DNA of 64,000 nt. Source: Lethocerus indicus. Its lineage: Eukaryota; Arthropoda; Insecta; Hemiptera; Belostomatidae. Location of the stretch: assembly GCA_019843655.1 (NCBI GenBank), contig JACDQD010000011.1:17526604-17590603 (forward strand), read 5' to 3'. Below are positions 23,587-36,228 of this stretch, one piece after another; the first letter of the stretch is position 1, and each line of letters starts with the position of its first letter. Position numbers and translations under genes: made by a program. The notes beneath the pieces are model-generated. The model ran no database searches. It had not been told where the DNA came from and saw only the letters and a list, made by a program, of their open reading frames with translations.

Positions 23587-25930
23587 ACAAAATTTTAGTT
23601 CGGACAAAAATTTTCGGAAATCGCTTTCCCCCCGAAACCCGCGTTCTGTTCACAGATGTTCAAATAGAAATTTTTAAACCTCTTTTTGAACGATTTTCTC
23701 TGTTTAATATCGTTACAAGTATTACAAGACGGACAATACGGGATATTGGCCGTATGCCAGAAGTGTTACGCCGACTCGGCACACTTCCTACGCACAATCT
23801 CGTCCAAGTTTTCTTCGTCCAATCAATTTCGCCGTACTTCCAGAAGGGGCCGTGAAGGGGACGGGGGAATTTTTAAATAGACCGCTTTGTCCTCAGCCAA
23901 ACGAACAATGGGCCGAGAAATTACGAAACTCGCCCCTCCCTCCCCCCCCGTTATATTAATTTTTCAACAGACATGATCCCCCCATCATAAGAAGCCGGAT
24001 AAATAAAGTTCAGGCTCCCGTTTCAAACAATTCGATTTGCATACAAACCTCCGACGGCGCGCATTGTTCGCGCGACTTGCGCAATCGATCAAGAGATCGA
24101 TTGCGATGGCGCAACTCTTCTACTGAAAATTCATTTTTGAATTTGTCACCGGCGGCCCGCCGCGAACGTCCCCCATTTGCAGACGGGTTTCGCAACTGAA
24201 ACGCCTCAGATTTCTTACCTCAGTAGTACACACACTCCCACTCTCTCAGGGTTTTTCAGTACTAGATTGTCAGTACGGATTTTGGGTCAAATTAAGCTAG
24301 TTTTTCAATATTCACGTACGTCAACATTGACATTCGTACATTTCAAGAACGGATGATCTGAAAATTTCTGTCCGCAGCTTGCGCACTGACTGTGCACAAT
24401 GTTGAATATTGAGTTGAATAAAAAGGTACATTTTCTGCAGTTTTTTAGTCGGAAAATTGTTCCCACTTCTTATTCGTACTTAATTTTAGATTAGAACTAA
24501 AACGTTGGCTTCTCCCTGCGTATCGACGTTAGGGAAACTTTTCCCCGTTGTCTACTGACGGCGGTAGAAACCCGATGCGAGTCTAAAACTGACACACCTT
24601 AAAACTCCACCTTGGACAGACTAACCTTAAATTTTAATTACACGCTAGCCGAGGTAAACGCCCGTTGAGCCGGGGGTATGAATTCAATTATTAAAACTAT
24701 CATATTATATAATCAGAGGCCAAAAAACTATTTTACTTATGCCTAAACAACTATAGTAGCCCACCCTAATTACGGTCGCGGTCCTGTTAACCGTTTAATT
24801 GCTCAATAAATTTTCCAATTAAACCCTCCTCCTCCCCCTCCCCACGCCGTCCCCGTTCGAAGAATTTGAGAGTGGGAAAATTTTCCATTCCATATTTTCA
24901 AAAAATTATCACGTCGCGATGGATATAATAATTAGGAGAATTAAAAATACACGGGCCGCATCCGGTCCTCCATCGTTTGCGGTGCCTTTTTGTAACCAGT
25001 TGCCGAAATTATTAACGAAAGTTGTTCTCATGTATATATAACACAAGTTGAGTTCGTTAGCGGTGTAAACCAAAGGGAGGAATTTTCGTTGGCAGGAATT
25101 CTGGAATTATAAAACTTTTTCATGGCTAGCAACCATTTAAGGTCTGTAATGACAAAATAGGGTAGTTAACTCGGAATACCTGTTCGTCGAACGAGTTCCG
25201 CAAACAGAAATTTATACGTTAATATCCGCTTAATTTTAACCATTAATAATAGTTAATTTTTTTTCTACGACGCTGAATTGCGTTGAAACGATTTCAGTTG
25301 ACGATTGCGAGCGACTCCCCGCCCCGTCTTCAGTAGCATATTCGTCTGAATTTTGTAAAGTTCGATTCAATAATGTATGTGTAAGATGGCGCTTTTCTCG
25401 CGGCCCAAATACCTACGCCTACAGTACAATTACACACTGTACGCCCACACACACACACACACACGTACAAACCGAGTGTGTACATACGCGTAAACACGGA
25501 TACGGGGTACAAAATGGCCGCCATTCCTTTACAATACCCCGTACTCTTTCATTTGGCCCGAAGGAAAAATTGAATTCTGTCAATTGTGTTGCGGAATTTT
25601 TTCCTTTCAAATATATCATTAATAATTATCAATTGAATTCGGTTTAAATTTTCCCGTATTCGAGATACATCGGGATTACTGTCATCTTCTTTATCCATTC
25701 CCAGTGGAATCCACATTCGCCCGGATGAAGGCCCTCCCAAAAAGTACTGAAATTGGTGAAGGAACTACTGAAAAACTACAGAAGAACCTGATGATTGGAC
25801 CGTCGTGAATTCCGAAACGTCGGAAGCCGAAGAAAAAAACCTGGCAAAAACCCTTCGACTGGAGCTAGTTCGGAGCGGTTTCCGAACGGGAAAAATGCCG
25901 GAATATAAGAGGGAAACCTTCGCTCATATA
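23587..25930. other. No gene recognised
   Basis: Holds an 11-bp perfect inverted repeat with a 4-nt loop at 24080-24105 (CGCAATCGATC), a (CA)n tract at 25445-25464 and a hairpin scrap near 25326 (GTCTTCAGTAGCAT). Confidence 0.5.
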
Positions 25931-26582
25931 CGAGGTCTGAATTTTGGGTTTTTTTCAAAAATTATTTATTTATTTACGATCTATTTTGTCCCCTTCGAAG
26001 TAATCCCCACCAGATAGTGTACACTCGCGCCAACGTTTTTTCCAATCCTCGAAGCGCTTCGAAAGTTCATTTTTTGTGATCTCGTTAAGCTCCGTCTTCG
26101 ACGCCACGTTTTTATCTCCTCAATTGTAGCGTAGCGTCGCCCTTTCACGTTATTAGCGTGTTGTTTTTGGCCAGAAATTCGGCCATATTCAAGTCCTCAG
26201 CAACTTATCTAACGGCGAGTCGGCGATCGGCTAATACTAATTTACTAATTTCGTCAATTTTTTTTGTCCGTTTTCGACCGATAAACGTCGCTTCGGTCTA
26301 AGGTAGCTTCACCGTACAACCACAGTCGACATTCGAGACGCTTCGGCGCACTTAATTTCGTTTTAAGCACGAAATTCGACACAGGTTCTCCGATCCGTTT
26401 TTCGGACTGGGTAAAAGCCGAAGACGGACCAAAAAAACGTGCAAGAAAAACGGCTTTAAAAGATTATGCCGAACATTGTCGGCATAACTGAGATACTTGT
26501 GTACAAACATGAGGCTACAAAAAACCTTTACTACTTATTTCGCGGAAATCTAAAATTCGCGACGCTTTTTGAACAGACCTCG
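25931..26582 (-). mobile_element. Mariner transposon, internally deleted, 652 bp
   Basis: Flanked by TA on both sides, with inverted ends CGAGGTCTGAATTTTGGG and CTTTTTGAACAGACCTCG. The minus strand retains the mariner transposase C-terminus: ELSKRFEDWKKRWRECTLSG then GDYFEGDKIDRK and a stop near 25972. Farther upstream is a degraded N-terminal part (LYGEATLDRSDVYR). The central DDD catalytic core is missing. Confidence 0.88.
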
Positions 26583-26625
26583 TATGCTCCAATTACATTT
26601 ATATTTTGAGTATCTAATTCGAAAA

Positions 26626-26872
26626 GCGCTAAGCAGCACTTTATGATCTGAAATTACGGGTTCAGCGGCATCAGAGTATTCCTTAGGATACTCCTTAGGA
26701 TATTCCTTAGGAAAATCCTTAGGATTTTCGACCGTAAAATTCGGATTTTGGTGATATTCGTCGCTTTGGCTTTTCAGAATTCTACTTTTCAGAAAATTTT
26801 CGTCTCAATAACTTAATTTGCGGACAGCACGTCGGCCTTCTGTCCGTATAGAGGTATTGTCGCTTATCGGTG
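26626..26872 (+). repeat. Unclassified direct repeat, copy 1 (copy 2 at 28013-28215)
   Basis: Shares AAGCAGCACTTT, GGTTCAG, ATATTCGTCGCTT, TCTCAATAACTTAATTTGCG and AGAGGTATT with 28013-28215 in the same order and orientation. The copies are about 1.4 kb apart. No TG...CA ends, so not obviously LTRs. Confidence 0.8.
26677..26724 (+). repeat. 12-bp minisatellite, 4 units (TATTCCTTAGGA)
   Basis: Four consecutive 12-bp units with substitutions only in the first positions. Present in copy 1 of the direct repeat but absent from copy 2, so it arose or was lost after duplication. Confidence 0.9.
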
Positions 26873-27520
26873 TATGGCAGTCAACATTACAAGTTTCCGT
26901 TATCGCCTCCTTCTGGTATCTAATTATTTCCCTTTTTCGGACTAGCAGCGTCGGCTGTAATCGGACGCGGAAACAGCGACGACGTGTCGCCGGCCGAGAT
27001 TCCAGGACTGGATACGACGGGGAAGGTGGAAGGCGTCCCGTAGAAGGGGGGATTTGGCGGAATCGGGAGACAAAAGGGGGCGAGGGGACGCGAAAAAAAG
27101 AAGAAAATTGCGTTTCTCACTCGATTTAATTCTTGACTAATGTCGGCCCCGGGGCAATTACAGACGGCGGCGGGGGGGGCGACTCTAGATAAACTGCAGT
27201 TGGCCGCCTGGAGGAAATCTCCTCCAAGACATCTACCATCTGATGTTGATTGCCAGATTGCGGAGCGCTCGTCATATTTCCATCAGGAAAACGGGGAGGG
27301 AAAATGACGTCCCCGGCCTCTTGTCAACAGCGGAAATTATTGTTTTCAGACACCAGTGTGGGACGCGTTGCTGGGGGAAAAATCGTACTGTATTACGATA
27401 CAATTACATTGCAACAATGACGCTGTCATCTGCAACTTCGAAATACAATAGCGGAAGAGAAATGTCCAATTTTTTCAATCTTTGAAACGATAAACTATAG
27501 CTGAAGTCAATTTCATATTT

Positions 27521-27664
27521 TTACCGTAGGTTTGTGGTGCCTTTCGCTAGAACGGTTTCGGCTGCTCGCCATCTTCAGTAGCGGTGTTTTAGTCACTGTC
27601 GGCACTTTTCAGGCATCTTCACTGCAATGTGTCACTGTCACTTGTACTGCGGTGTTTGTCAGTT

Positions 27665-27713
<49 letters not shown>

Positions 27714-27770
27714 TGTCATTGTGTACCTACGGTATTCCAACCCCTCGCAGGCCACAAAACATGTTAAACT
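27521..27770. mobile_element. Hairpin element with a (TA)n tract near its centre
   Basis: Left arm from TACCGTAGGTTTGTGG to TCACTTGTACTGCGGTGTTTG, then (TA)n at 27669-27711, then only the outer right end CTACGGTATTCCAACCCCTC GCAGGCC. The inner right arm appears replaced by the microsatellite. Confidence 0.9.
27669..27711 (+). repeat. (TA)n microsatellite inside hairpin element
   Basis: About 21 TA units at the position of the lost hairpin loop. Confidence 0.97.
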
Positions 27771-28012
27771 TCATATTTTTAAATACGAAGGCCGGAAATT
27801 AGCGATAATCCGTAAGGCCGGTTTGCCCACAAAAAGTTCATGTAAAAAACCAGAAATTTGACCGGAAAAATAGTGCTTAAAAATATTTTTTTTTTTCGCT
27901 GTTTCATTGCCACAACTTTAAGATACAATAAGCGAAATCGGTGTTCGAATAGTGGAGAAACCGCTGGCTTTCCAACTTTTTCCAAAATTGTATTTTATTT
28001 ATTTCTCTCGCC

Positions 28013-28215
28013 GTAAAGCAGCACTTTCAGATCTGTATTAAGGGTTCAGAGGTATCAGAGCCCGCAGTACATTTTCTTGACCGTAAATTTCGGAATTTTT
28101 GTGATATTCGTCGCTTCGCCCGGCATCCCATACTTTACAGCAATTTTTGTCTTAATAACTTAATTTGCGGGTAGCATATCAGCCCTCTGTTTGTACAGAG
28201 GTATTTCCACTTATC
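28013..28215 (+). repeat. Unclassified direct repeat, copy 2
   Basis: See 26626-26872. Here the CCTTAGGA minisatellite is missing. Confidence 0.8.
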
Positions 28216-30013
28216 GGCTGGGGGTGTTTCGAATATTAGACTTCTTGCCTAGGTGAAAACTTCGTTCTACACGAAATTACGATATTTTTCATGTAAAATT
28301 GTGAATTACATTTTTGAATTGTTGTCAGTGGCGCACTTCGCGCTGCAATTTCCGTGCAGTCTTTCTTTTCCAGGCATTGTCCGAGTTGTAAATTGAAATT
28401 TTCGAATTTAACAACGCAGTCCCTCGAGCACTTTCCGGTTGACATTGTATTATATATATTCGGGTTCCTGTTCGCCGTGAATCTTAAAGGAGAATACAAA
28501 TTATGGGGGGCGTGGGCGTAGGAGTTCGACTTGGGTGTCTCGCAGCGGAGGCCACACACCGAAGCCGAAGGGGAGGGGGAGGGGGGCCTAATTTGCGTTT
28601 TCTTAACGGTAGGGGATGGAGCACTAACTCATCCTCGGGTTAAAAAGATGATTTATTTCAAATTAGCGCTGTTCGATTTGTCGACGGGGCAATAATTCTG
28701 GGCCGACGGGCGGGGCTCGATACCAAGCGCGCGTAGGCGTCGACTCGGCTTTGGAACAGCGCCAGTACAGTATGTATATACGGCCGGAGAGGTAGGACAG
28801 ATTAAATATATATATATATGGGCCGAGGGGGGGGGATTAAATCATTGATGCATTTAAGAAACCGGCGAGAGGACGAAGAAGAAGAAGGAAGAGGAGGAGG
28901 AGGAGGAGGAAAGAAAGAGAGGAATAAAAAGGAAAATCGATGATTAAGAACCGGTCTCATTAATGTATTAGAGTTTTAGTTGGGCTCCAGATACGTAGGC
29001 GGCTCCAGCGCACTGTCATCCACTTCCAGCATTACACTCCAATAAAAAAATTAAATCAGGCGCCGCACGACTGAGGCATTTATTTTTTTTTACCGGGTTT
29101 TCTCCGGCTGTAACTGGGCATTACCGCCAACGCTACTGACGACGGCTGGAAGCCCGAACTCGCTACAAATTTTTTCCGTAACCGAAGAGCCCGAAACCAG
29201 CTTCCAGGAACCTCCCCGTTCCTCCTTAAACGCCCCCAGAAGGTCCTCCGGAGGAGCCAGATAAGGGACGATAGAGACGAGATACCGCCTGATAAGGGGG
29301 AGCAGGTGCGAAAAGGGAATATTATTATTATAACGAAGGGCCGGTTGTGTCGCTCAATTAACGCCCGATTTTCGGGGCGATCGGAGAAAACGTAAACTAG
29401 ACAGGAGAATAAACAACTTGGAGAGGAATCCGGCGGACGCCGGAAAAGGAAATGGATTGGGGAGTTGTTTGGAAAAGGGTGCCGGCCCGACTATTCACAC
29501 CAGCCCCTAACAACACAGTTAACCTGTTATTATTCGAAGAATGTGTTGAAGGAGGGAAATTGTGTTTTTTTTTCTCTTCTTGTCCCACCTCCTTATCTCT
29601 CGAATTTCTGGAAGTGGCACATTGTTCTCGGTCTTGTTGAACTTCGAGAGTTGAAATCCAAATTATACAGTCCACCGTCCGTTATCTCCGCAGGAACGAA
29701 TTGTTACGCCCGCGTTGATGAGCGTGGAAAATCAAAAATTAAGATTACCGCGATGTATTTTCCAGATTTGTGGGGGTTTTTCGTAGTCAGATCTTTATAT
29801 ACCGCAGTCATCGCCTAGTCGAAAAAGTCATCCTCCACTCGCATCAAAGTCCTATTACGGTCTCGTACAACTTACAGCACGTGTGTACACGTCAAGTTCG
29901 CGCTTGCCCACCCCCAAGTTAAAATACCTGGACCTCTATACAAAAAATAGTGATTAAGAGAGGAGGTCAACGGACTAAAATTTCCTAAAATTAGGCTTAA
30001 ACAACAATTATTA
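28216..30013. other. No gene recognised; purine tract
   Basis: GAA/GAG purine tract at 28872-28921, and a diverged hairpin scrap near 29127-29152. Open frames near 29397-29818 overlap on both strands without domains. Confidence 0.5.
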
Positions 30014-30082
30014 TAGTAGATTTCGTGTTCTTCAGTCTCCCCTCGTCGGTTCGGTCTTCTGCCGTCTTCAGTAGCGTTGTCC
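30014..30082 (+). mobile_element. Hairpin-element left-arm fragment
   Basis: AGTAGATTTCGTGTTCTTCA, CAGTCTCCCCTCG and GCCGTCTTCAGTAGCG in left-arm order, with the central CCGGTTTCGG word deleted. Confidence 0.7.
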
Positions 30083-30250
30083 GTGATTTTGTCACGTTAG
30101 ATCTATCCCGTTTGCTCGATACTGTGCCCTGTGTTCCTTAACAATTATTACTGTTTCAACAACGTACTTGAAACCGATAAAATCCGCACTTTAAAAGTGT
30201 ATTTACTGAAAATATTGAGCAGAACAACCGGTGCCTATTGTATAATTCGG

Positions 30251-30506
30251 GTACTGTAGATTTCGCGTGTTTCTGTCTCCTCTCGCTGGTTTGGTCTTTT
30301 GCTAGAGCCGGGTTCGGCTGCTCGCCATCTTCAGTAGCGGTGTTACTGACGATCTACTGTCTCGTCACGGTACAACTGCAGTGGGGATGCCCCCCCAAAA
30401 AACATCCAAAGTGACTAACGCCGCTACTGAAGGGGGGGGGGACAGAAACACACGAAATCTACGGTATTCCAACCCCTCGCAGACCACAAAACAGGTATAT
30501 TAAACT
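30251..30506. mobile_element. Hairpin element
   Basis: Left arm GTAGATTTCGCGTGTTTCTG to GCCATCTTCAGTAGCGG. Centre with AACATCCAAAGTG. Right arm shortened but with intact outer end GGTATTCCAACCCCTCGCAG, and then ACCACAAAACAGGTATATTA. Confidence 0.9.
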
Positions 30507-33500
30507 ATAATTCGGTTGTTCGTTGTAGAGGCCGATTGCCTCCCCCTCCCCAGAAGGGTGATCACTTGTGAGTTGGCCGAGTGTCGAAGAAGAAAGTTTC
30601 GTCGCCAAAAAAAAAAACTCCCGTCCCTAGGACGGAGGAATGCGAACTGGCTGGAATTTGGAAGGGTTCCCGAAGGCGTATCGGGTTCCGGGCTGGGTAC
30701 TTGAGGGACCGCGACCACCCGGGAGAGATAGCACCGGGGTCGAGGAAGGGCCCCCATTAACCGTATACTGTTACACGCTTGGACACATGCACACCCTATT
30801 AGGCCCCCGGCCTTCGGTTAAACTTTCGTCTCCTTGTTCTTCCTTTTTTGTCAGTTCGCGCGTTTTGAACAATTATGTCGAGCTCGTTTTTTTTTTTTCA
30901 AATAATTTTTTTTTTCTTTCGAGCGCGATATCGATACCGTAGCCTGGATTTCGGGCACACGGATTCTCGAGTCCTCTTCCGCATGATGAACCCGGCGGAC
31001 CTTGTAGAAGAGGACATGAACACAGGCAGTGATGAAAATACTTGTACGGCTGCTGTGGGCTTCAGTTTGAGGAGAATCACGTCGAGAAAACGTCTGCAGA
31101 TGCCAACAGCCTCAGAGGCGACGCCACAGAAACCGTTCTAGCTTAAGACTCCTTCCTTAAGGAAGGCCTCCTCGCAAGGTGGCGAGAGGTTCCTTGATTA
31201 CTGGGAATAGAATGTTGTTCTTATGGTTACTGAAGAGGAGCAAATTAGTTCTATAGACGTTTTATAGAGCTATAGTCGCCGGTCAGTATTGAGAGAGAAA
31301 CTTTCACAAATGCTGCCCGGAAACAGTAGTGAAAGAGAAAAAATAATTGCTAATACAAAACGTAGGACATCAAGCCATATGAAGCTTGTATTTGTACGAG
31401 GAGGATGACTATGACAGGATCAGGAAGAGAGGACATCATTGAAACCAACTAGGCAGGAATTGGAAACCTGGATAAGGACAGCGGATGAAAAAGAGGATTG
31501 CCCAAACGAAAATAATTTAGTCGTCAAGACCTTCGCCATCTTCAATGACAGTCGATACTGATACGTAGAACAGCGATTGATGATGGCGAACAGCCGAAAC
31601 CTGCGTTATTTATTGTTCTTTATGCCCCAGCAGTGATGCCAAACCCCCAGAAAACATACTATCGAATACCGGTTAGCTATCTCGGCTTGAACCGAGAGTA
31701 AAGTACGAGTCGTAGTCATACTAATGTCCGACGAATTTCCCGGACACTAATTATATCCGATAGCGGTCTAGAGACCCCTCTTGATCGTCCTCCCTCTTCC
31801 TCCTCCCTCCTTCCCCAGGCCCCATCCCTCGCCCGGCTCTTCACCGACTTCCTTCCTCCGCCTCGGTACCGAACCAATTATCCGGCGGTTCGTTTAAACG
31901 CCAAGAATGCTCGGAATGGATTACAATACGGAGGGAGAGTGGTCGCGGTGGGTTTGTAACAGGAGAGGATTAGTGTAAAAGACAATTTAGATGCGGCACT
32001 GGGGTTATTTAACCCCACCACCCCCACACCCCAGCACTAAGAGTGAGGAAGCTTTTTGTCTTATGGAAAAATCGAATAAATTATCCGGACGAGGTGGGGA
32101 GGAGGAGGGTGAGGAGCATCCGCTATGCCGGGAATTCGGCGGTAGCCCGTCGAGAGGAATTCCAACGCGAGCCAATAAAAATAACACGGGCTCGAAAGGG
32201 AAAAAACATCTGTACCTATAACTCGTGGAATGCATAATTAATAATTTGTAAATCGTTTAGCCCCGCAGGATAACGATGCGCTCGTTCCAACAGCAAGAGT
32301 TAATTGTACCAAAGCCAAGGACATAAATGAAACCGTCGAAATTATATATTAAATTAATGAACTAAATTAGGCGACCTTTCTCTCCCCGCATGTTTATTCG
32401 CTCTCGTACTGCCCGAAGACAGTTTTATTGTCACAACTGTAAATTAGAAATTTAATAACGAGTGGAAAATAACTTTTTCCAATTTTTTCTTTCTATTTTC
32501 GTTACGCGTTTAGATCACGCGGACACTTCCCTAAGGAAACGTTTTGGGATGTCGCAAGATAGTTGTGTTTGTACTGACGTTTTTTAAATTCTCGGACAAA
32601 CGGGACATTAAGATATGTCTGGGACGCAGTAAATATAATATTTCCGACTGTAAAGTTTGGATTCTTAGTCAAAAATTCACTTGTTTTATGTAATCGCGAA
32701 CTGTCGTTAAATATTATTTTAGAAACTGTAGGCGCGACTAAAAATAAACGATAGTGTAATCGTCTTAAGGGATTTTCGTATATTTCATTGGGGGGAGCAG
32801 ACAAAATGTTAAAAGTAATTATTATTTCTGTTGACTGATGACGATTACCGGAAGCGGTATATTTCATGCCGTTGTATCTTTTGACTTTGGCCTTTCGTTT
32901 TTTTATTTCATTTTTGGTTTATTTACAGAAACTAAAAAAGAAAAAGAAAAGAATATGAGATCCCCGGCTTCAGATAAGACGAGTCCAATCAGATACGACG
33001 AACGTTCGTCGGGTAGGCTTGAATATTTCCTGGCAACAATTTATGGTTTTTTTTTTTAATAGCCGAATAAATAGCCTCTCTAATTGCTCATCTATGTTTA
33101 AGCGCTAATTATCCAGCCAAATATTATATTATTTTAATAAAATTATGTGTTTTATGAGCCAACTCTACACTATCGCGAGTACTCGGCCACTACCTTCGAA
33201 TTCTCTGTATTCAATAATACTAAAGAATTTAAACTGAATCATTTTTGGTGTTTAGCACATTTTAGGAGTACATATTCCGCCATCTAACTTATACAGAATG
33301 CAATACATTCTTGAAATAGTTAACGCCCCCACCTTACGTTTATAACCGCATTCTGATTTGGAAGTCCCGTTTCTTTCACGAATTTGCAGCTTCCCGATAT
33401 AAAAAATCCTCTCATTCGAAGCTATCCCGTCATTCCAGTCCCTCGATTCGACAGGTTTCCTCCTGGGACATCGTCTTCCTGAAAATCCCGAACGCCGGCT

Positions 33501-34544
33501 CAAGAAGTAAATGGCCACGCTATTATTCCCTCACTGTCCAGTAAGTGCTATCGATGTCGCTGGATATAATTATAAAAATTGTATCTAACTACTGGGTTGG
33601 GGATATGGGGAATACTTCCATGTCCCGAGAGTCATATTGAGTTAATAAGTCTTTAGTCCAAGTATGAAAAAAGCTTGAATTTATGTGTCGCCTGCGCGGG
33701 AAAGCGTGTGCGGTCTCGGACGGACGAGACTCGGATGAGAAAATCTGAAGAGGGACACTTTTCTTCTCCTTTTTCTTTACCTTTAATTTAAAGGCAGTCC
33801 GTAGATTGGTCTGAGGACGCGGCGACCGTCCGGTAAATAATCCGTGACAAATTAACCACCTAAATCTTCCGCTTCTTCTTCTTCTTCGGGCCTCCTTTCC
33901 TCCCCTTATCTCTCTCCCCCTCCTTTTGTTTCCCCTAATTGTTCCGGCGGAACAGACGGCGGAACGCGAAACGGACCCTGTGGGAACAGACCTACCTGGA
34001 AAAGGCAGGTAGGCAGAGTGATAGAAACCTTCCTAGCGCATCCCCCCATATTAAAAACAAAGCCGAGCATTAGCGCTCCGACAACGGACAAGATCCGAGA
34101 CTAATATAAATGAGAGAAAATGAAAAACGGACCCGGGGGGGGCCGAAGATGAAAGTTCAACATTCCGTCCCTAGTGGCCGGCGCTTAGCAAACGATGACG
34201 ACGTTTCCCCGGCCGATTGGGCGGAACGAATTATTTTTCCCGACTGTTGGAAGTGCGCCACGCTTTTCCGTCGGGCGGACCGTGAAAATCGACGCCCCGA
34301 ATTCCCCCCCTTTTCCTTTTTCCATTTCCAGCCTACCCGGGTTCGAGCGCTCCTCTCTAATTCTATTTCGCCGGATAGAAGCGCTTCTCCGACACTTCGG
34401 ATGGGGGGTTTTTTTTTTCTTTCCCCTCCACCCCCACCCCACCCCCACGAACTCAAACTGCCGACCGTTTCCCGACAAGCGGATTAGAGGGCTGTACACA
34501 ACTTTTTTTTTTCTATAATAATCGCCATACTCTATAATAGACAA
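30507..34544. other. No gene recognised
   Basis: Apart from the hairpin relic at 31525-31605, CpG-rich unique-looking DNA. Minor structures: a 16-bp perfect palindrome CCTTCCTTAAGGAAGG at 31151-31166 and an 8-bp-stem hairpin at 33991-34013. Numerous 60-120-codon frames have no domain. The opposing frames at 34110-34544 lie over one another and are mutually exclusive noise. Confidence 0.5.
31525..31605. mobile_element. Hairpin element, diverged relic
   Basis: TTCGCCATCTTCAATGACAG and, inverted, GATGATGGCGAACAGCCGAA around a short centre. Confidence 0.5.
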
Positions 34545-34857
34545 AACCCCAATACCGAAAAGAACAGATCTAAATCGTAAATTTGGACTGTTGAGACCTC
34601 ATTTGAGAAGGACATCAAAACTTACAATGGACAACACTAACTGACAATATACAAATCAATATTAAAACCGACACGGAATTACGGAATAGAACGGAATCGG
34701 GTTCCGCCAAGAAATCCGACATCGCCCAGTAAACTATTCGCGCTTGAAAAGTGCCGTCATCGAATGTCGTCTCTTTTATCGAGACATTCAAGCGACAAAC
34801 ATACACTCAACTCTAGTACCCAAAATTATGTTATAATTGATTGTACAAAAAAAAAAT
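34545..34857 (+). mobile_element. Jockey-like LINE fragment with A tail
   Basis: Shares AATTTGGACTGTTGAG, GGACATCAAAA, GAATCGGGTTCCGCCAAGAA-type sequence and the tail word TGATTGTACAAAAAAAAAA with copies at 50701-51185 and 60965-61130. Internally deleted and frame-broken. Ends approximate. Confidence 0.65.
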
Positions 34858-35273
34858 TTAAGGTGAAAAAAAAATCAATTTTAAATAATTTCCATCTTTC
34901 ATACTCTCGGCCATCGACTATATTCGCGCTGTAGACTATATGCTACAAACTTTGTCTACACATTATTACGCATATTTATTACTGCTCGGTAATAGAATAG
35001 TTGTAATATATTAGTTGATATCCGAGTAACGCGTTTCATATGCAGGTGAATGACAGAGGACAAAACCCGCTGGCTTCCCGACATTTAAAAAAAAAAATTA
35101 TTTAATTATTTGACTAATAGCGATATTTTAGTCCTGACTAACAGTCATTTTAGTTCATAATTATTCCTCGATTTCTTCCGATGGTAATATTGAGGCCGGA
35201 ATCGAACCATTTATCGCGCTCACCTGCTTGTGTTCGCGCTTCGAGTGTTCACTTCCTTGGGCAACTACAACTT

Positions 35274-35312
<39 letters not shown>
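35274..35312 (+). repeat. (CTA)n microsatellite
   Basis: About 13 CTA units. Confidence 0.97.
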
Positions 35313-35524
35313 GAGCCACTATTACTACTGGGGCTATTATATGCACTGGAGGCATTTAAGATTGTTGCCGGATAAAACCGGGCAACGACGTTTCCCACAG
35401 GACACTGAGTAGGGCTGAGTTGCGGACGACAATTTTTCTCCTCACAATTTTTCGCAGATTCCCAGATCCGATTGTTTATCTCGGTTAACCTGAGATGGAG
35501 AGACTAGCGGCGACGCCGTGGGAA

Positions 35525-35526
<2 letters not shown>

Positions 35527-35567
<41 letters not shown>

Positions 35568-35568
35568 G
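35527..35568 (+). repeat. (GTC)n microsatellite
   Basis: About 14 GTC/CGT units with one GCC interruption. Confidence 0.97.
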
Positions 35569-35667
35569 TCCACTCGGTGTCCGCTAATGACGGTTCTGTG
35601 TTCAGTAGGGCGGGTCGAGGGGAAAAAAAAAGTTGGATGACCTTTCGTGCTCTCCAAGACGGAACGG

Positions 35668-35714
35668 AAGGAGGAGAAGAAGAAGAAGAAGGAGGAGGAG
35701 GAGGAGGAGGAAGA
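35668..35714 (+). repeat. (GAA)/(GAG) purine tract
   Basis: GAA units grading into GAG units. Confidence 0.95.
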
Positions 35715-36065
35715 GCCGAAGCGGGAGGCGGATGACTTCCGGCCTCCCGGGTGTTCCGCTTCCCTGAGAACCGCCCAGAACTCCACGCTAAACACAGGGC
35801 CTAAAACACATAGACCAGTGTTTATACCCACTCGGAACACTTATCCGATAATTACGCCTCCGACTTTTTCTTTCTATCGAAATAAAAGGTTTCATTCCCC
35901 CCCCCCTTTTCATTTAGACTACAATTATTTTAAATTATATTTAGCGACAGTGTGCGATATCATCACAGAAATGTACTCTCGACGGAGAAACCGCCCATCG
36001 ATGGTCACGGTGGCCGTTTCTTCTTAAGAGTTTCAGGAAGAGCCATCGAATCGAAGGATATTTTT

Positions 36066-36228
36066 ATACTGTAGGTTCGTGATGTTTCTGTCTCCTCTCG
36101 CTGGTTAGGTCTTTTGCTAGACCGGTTTCGGCTGCTCGCCATCTTCAGTAGCGGTGTTAGTCACTGTTAGCACTTTGGATGTTTTTTGGGCATCCTCACT
36201 GCACTGTCACTTTCACATGTACTGTCTG
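36066..36228 (+). mobile_element. Hairpin element, left arm only
   Basis: CTGTAGGTTCGTGATGTTTC through CTAGACCGGTTTCGGC, CACTTTGGATGTTTTTTGGG and CACTTTCACATGTACTGTC. Stops at the turn; no right arm. Confidence 0.9.

Larger units (their letters stand above)
34858..36065. other. Trinucleotide-repeat cluster, no gene seen
   Basis: Three separate trinucleotide tracts (listed separately) within 450 bp. Apparent proteins here (poly-Leu, poly-Val, poly-Arg, poly-Glu) are translations of those tracts. Confidence 0.6.

Noticed and set aside
26626..28215. LTR retrotransposon
   Set aside because: The direct repeats lack TG...CA ends, a primer-binding site and any gag/pol relic between them.
35161..36027. 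Low-complexity proteins (poly-Leu, poly-Val, poly-Arg, poly-Glu)
   Set aside because: Direct translations of CTA, GTC and GAG microsatellites.
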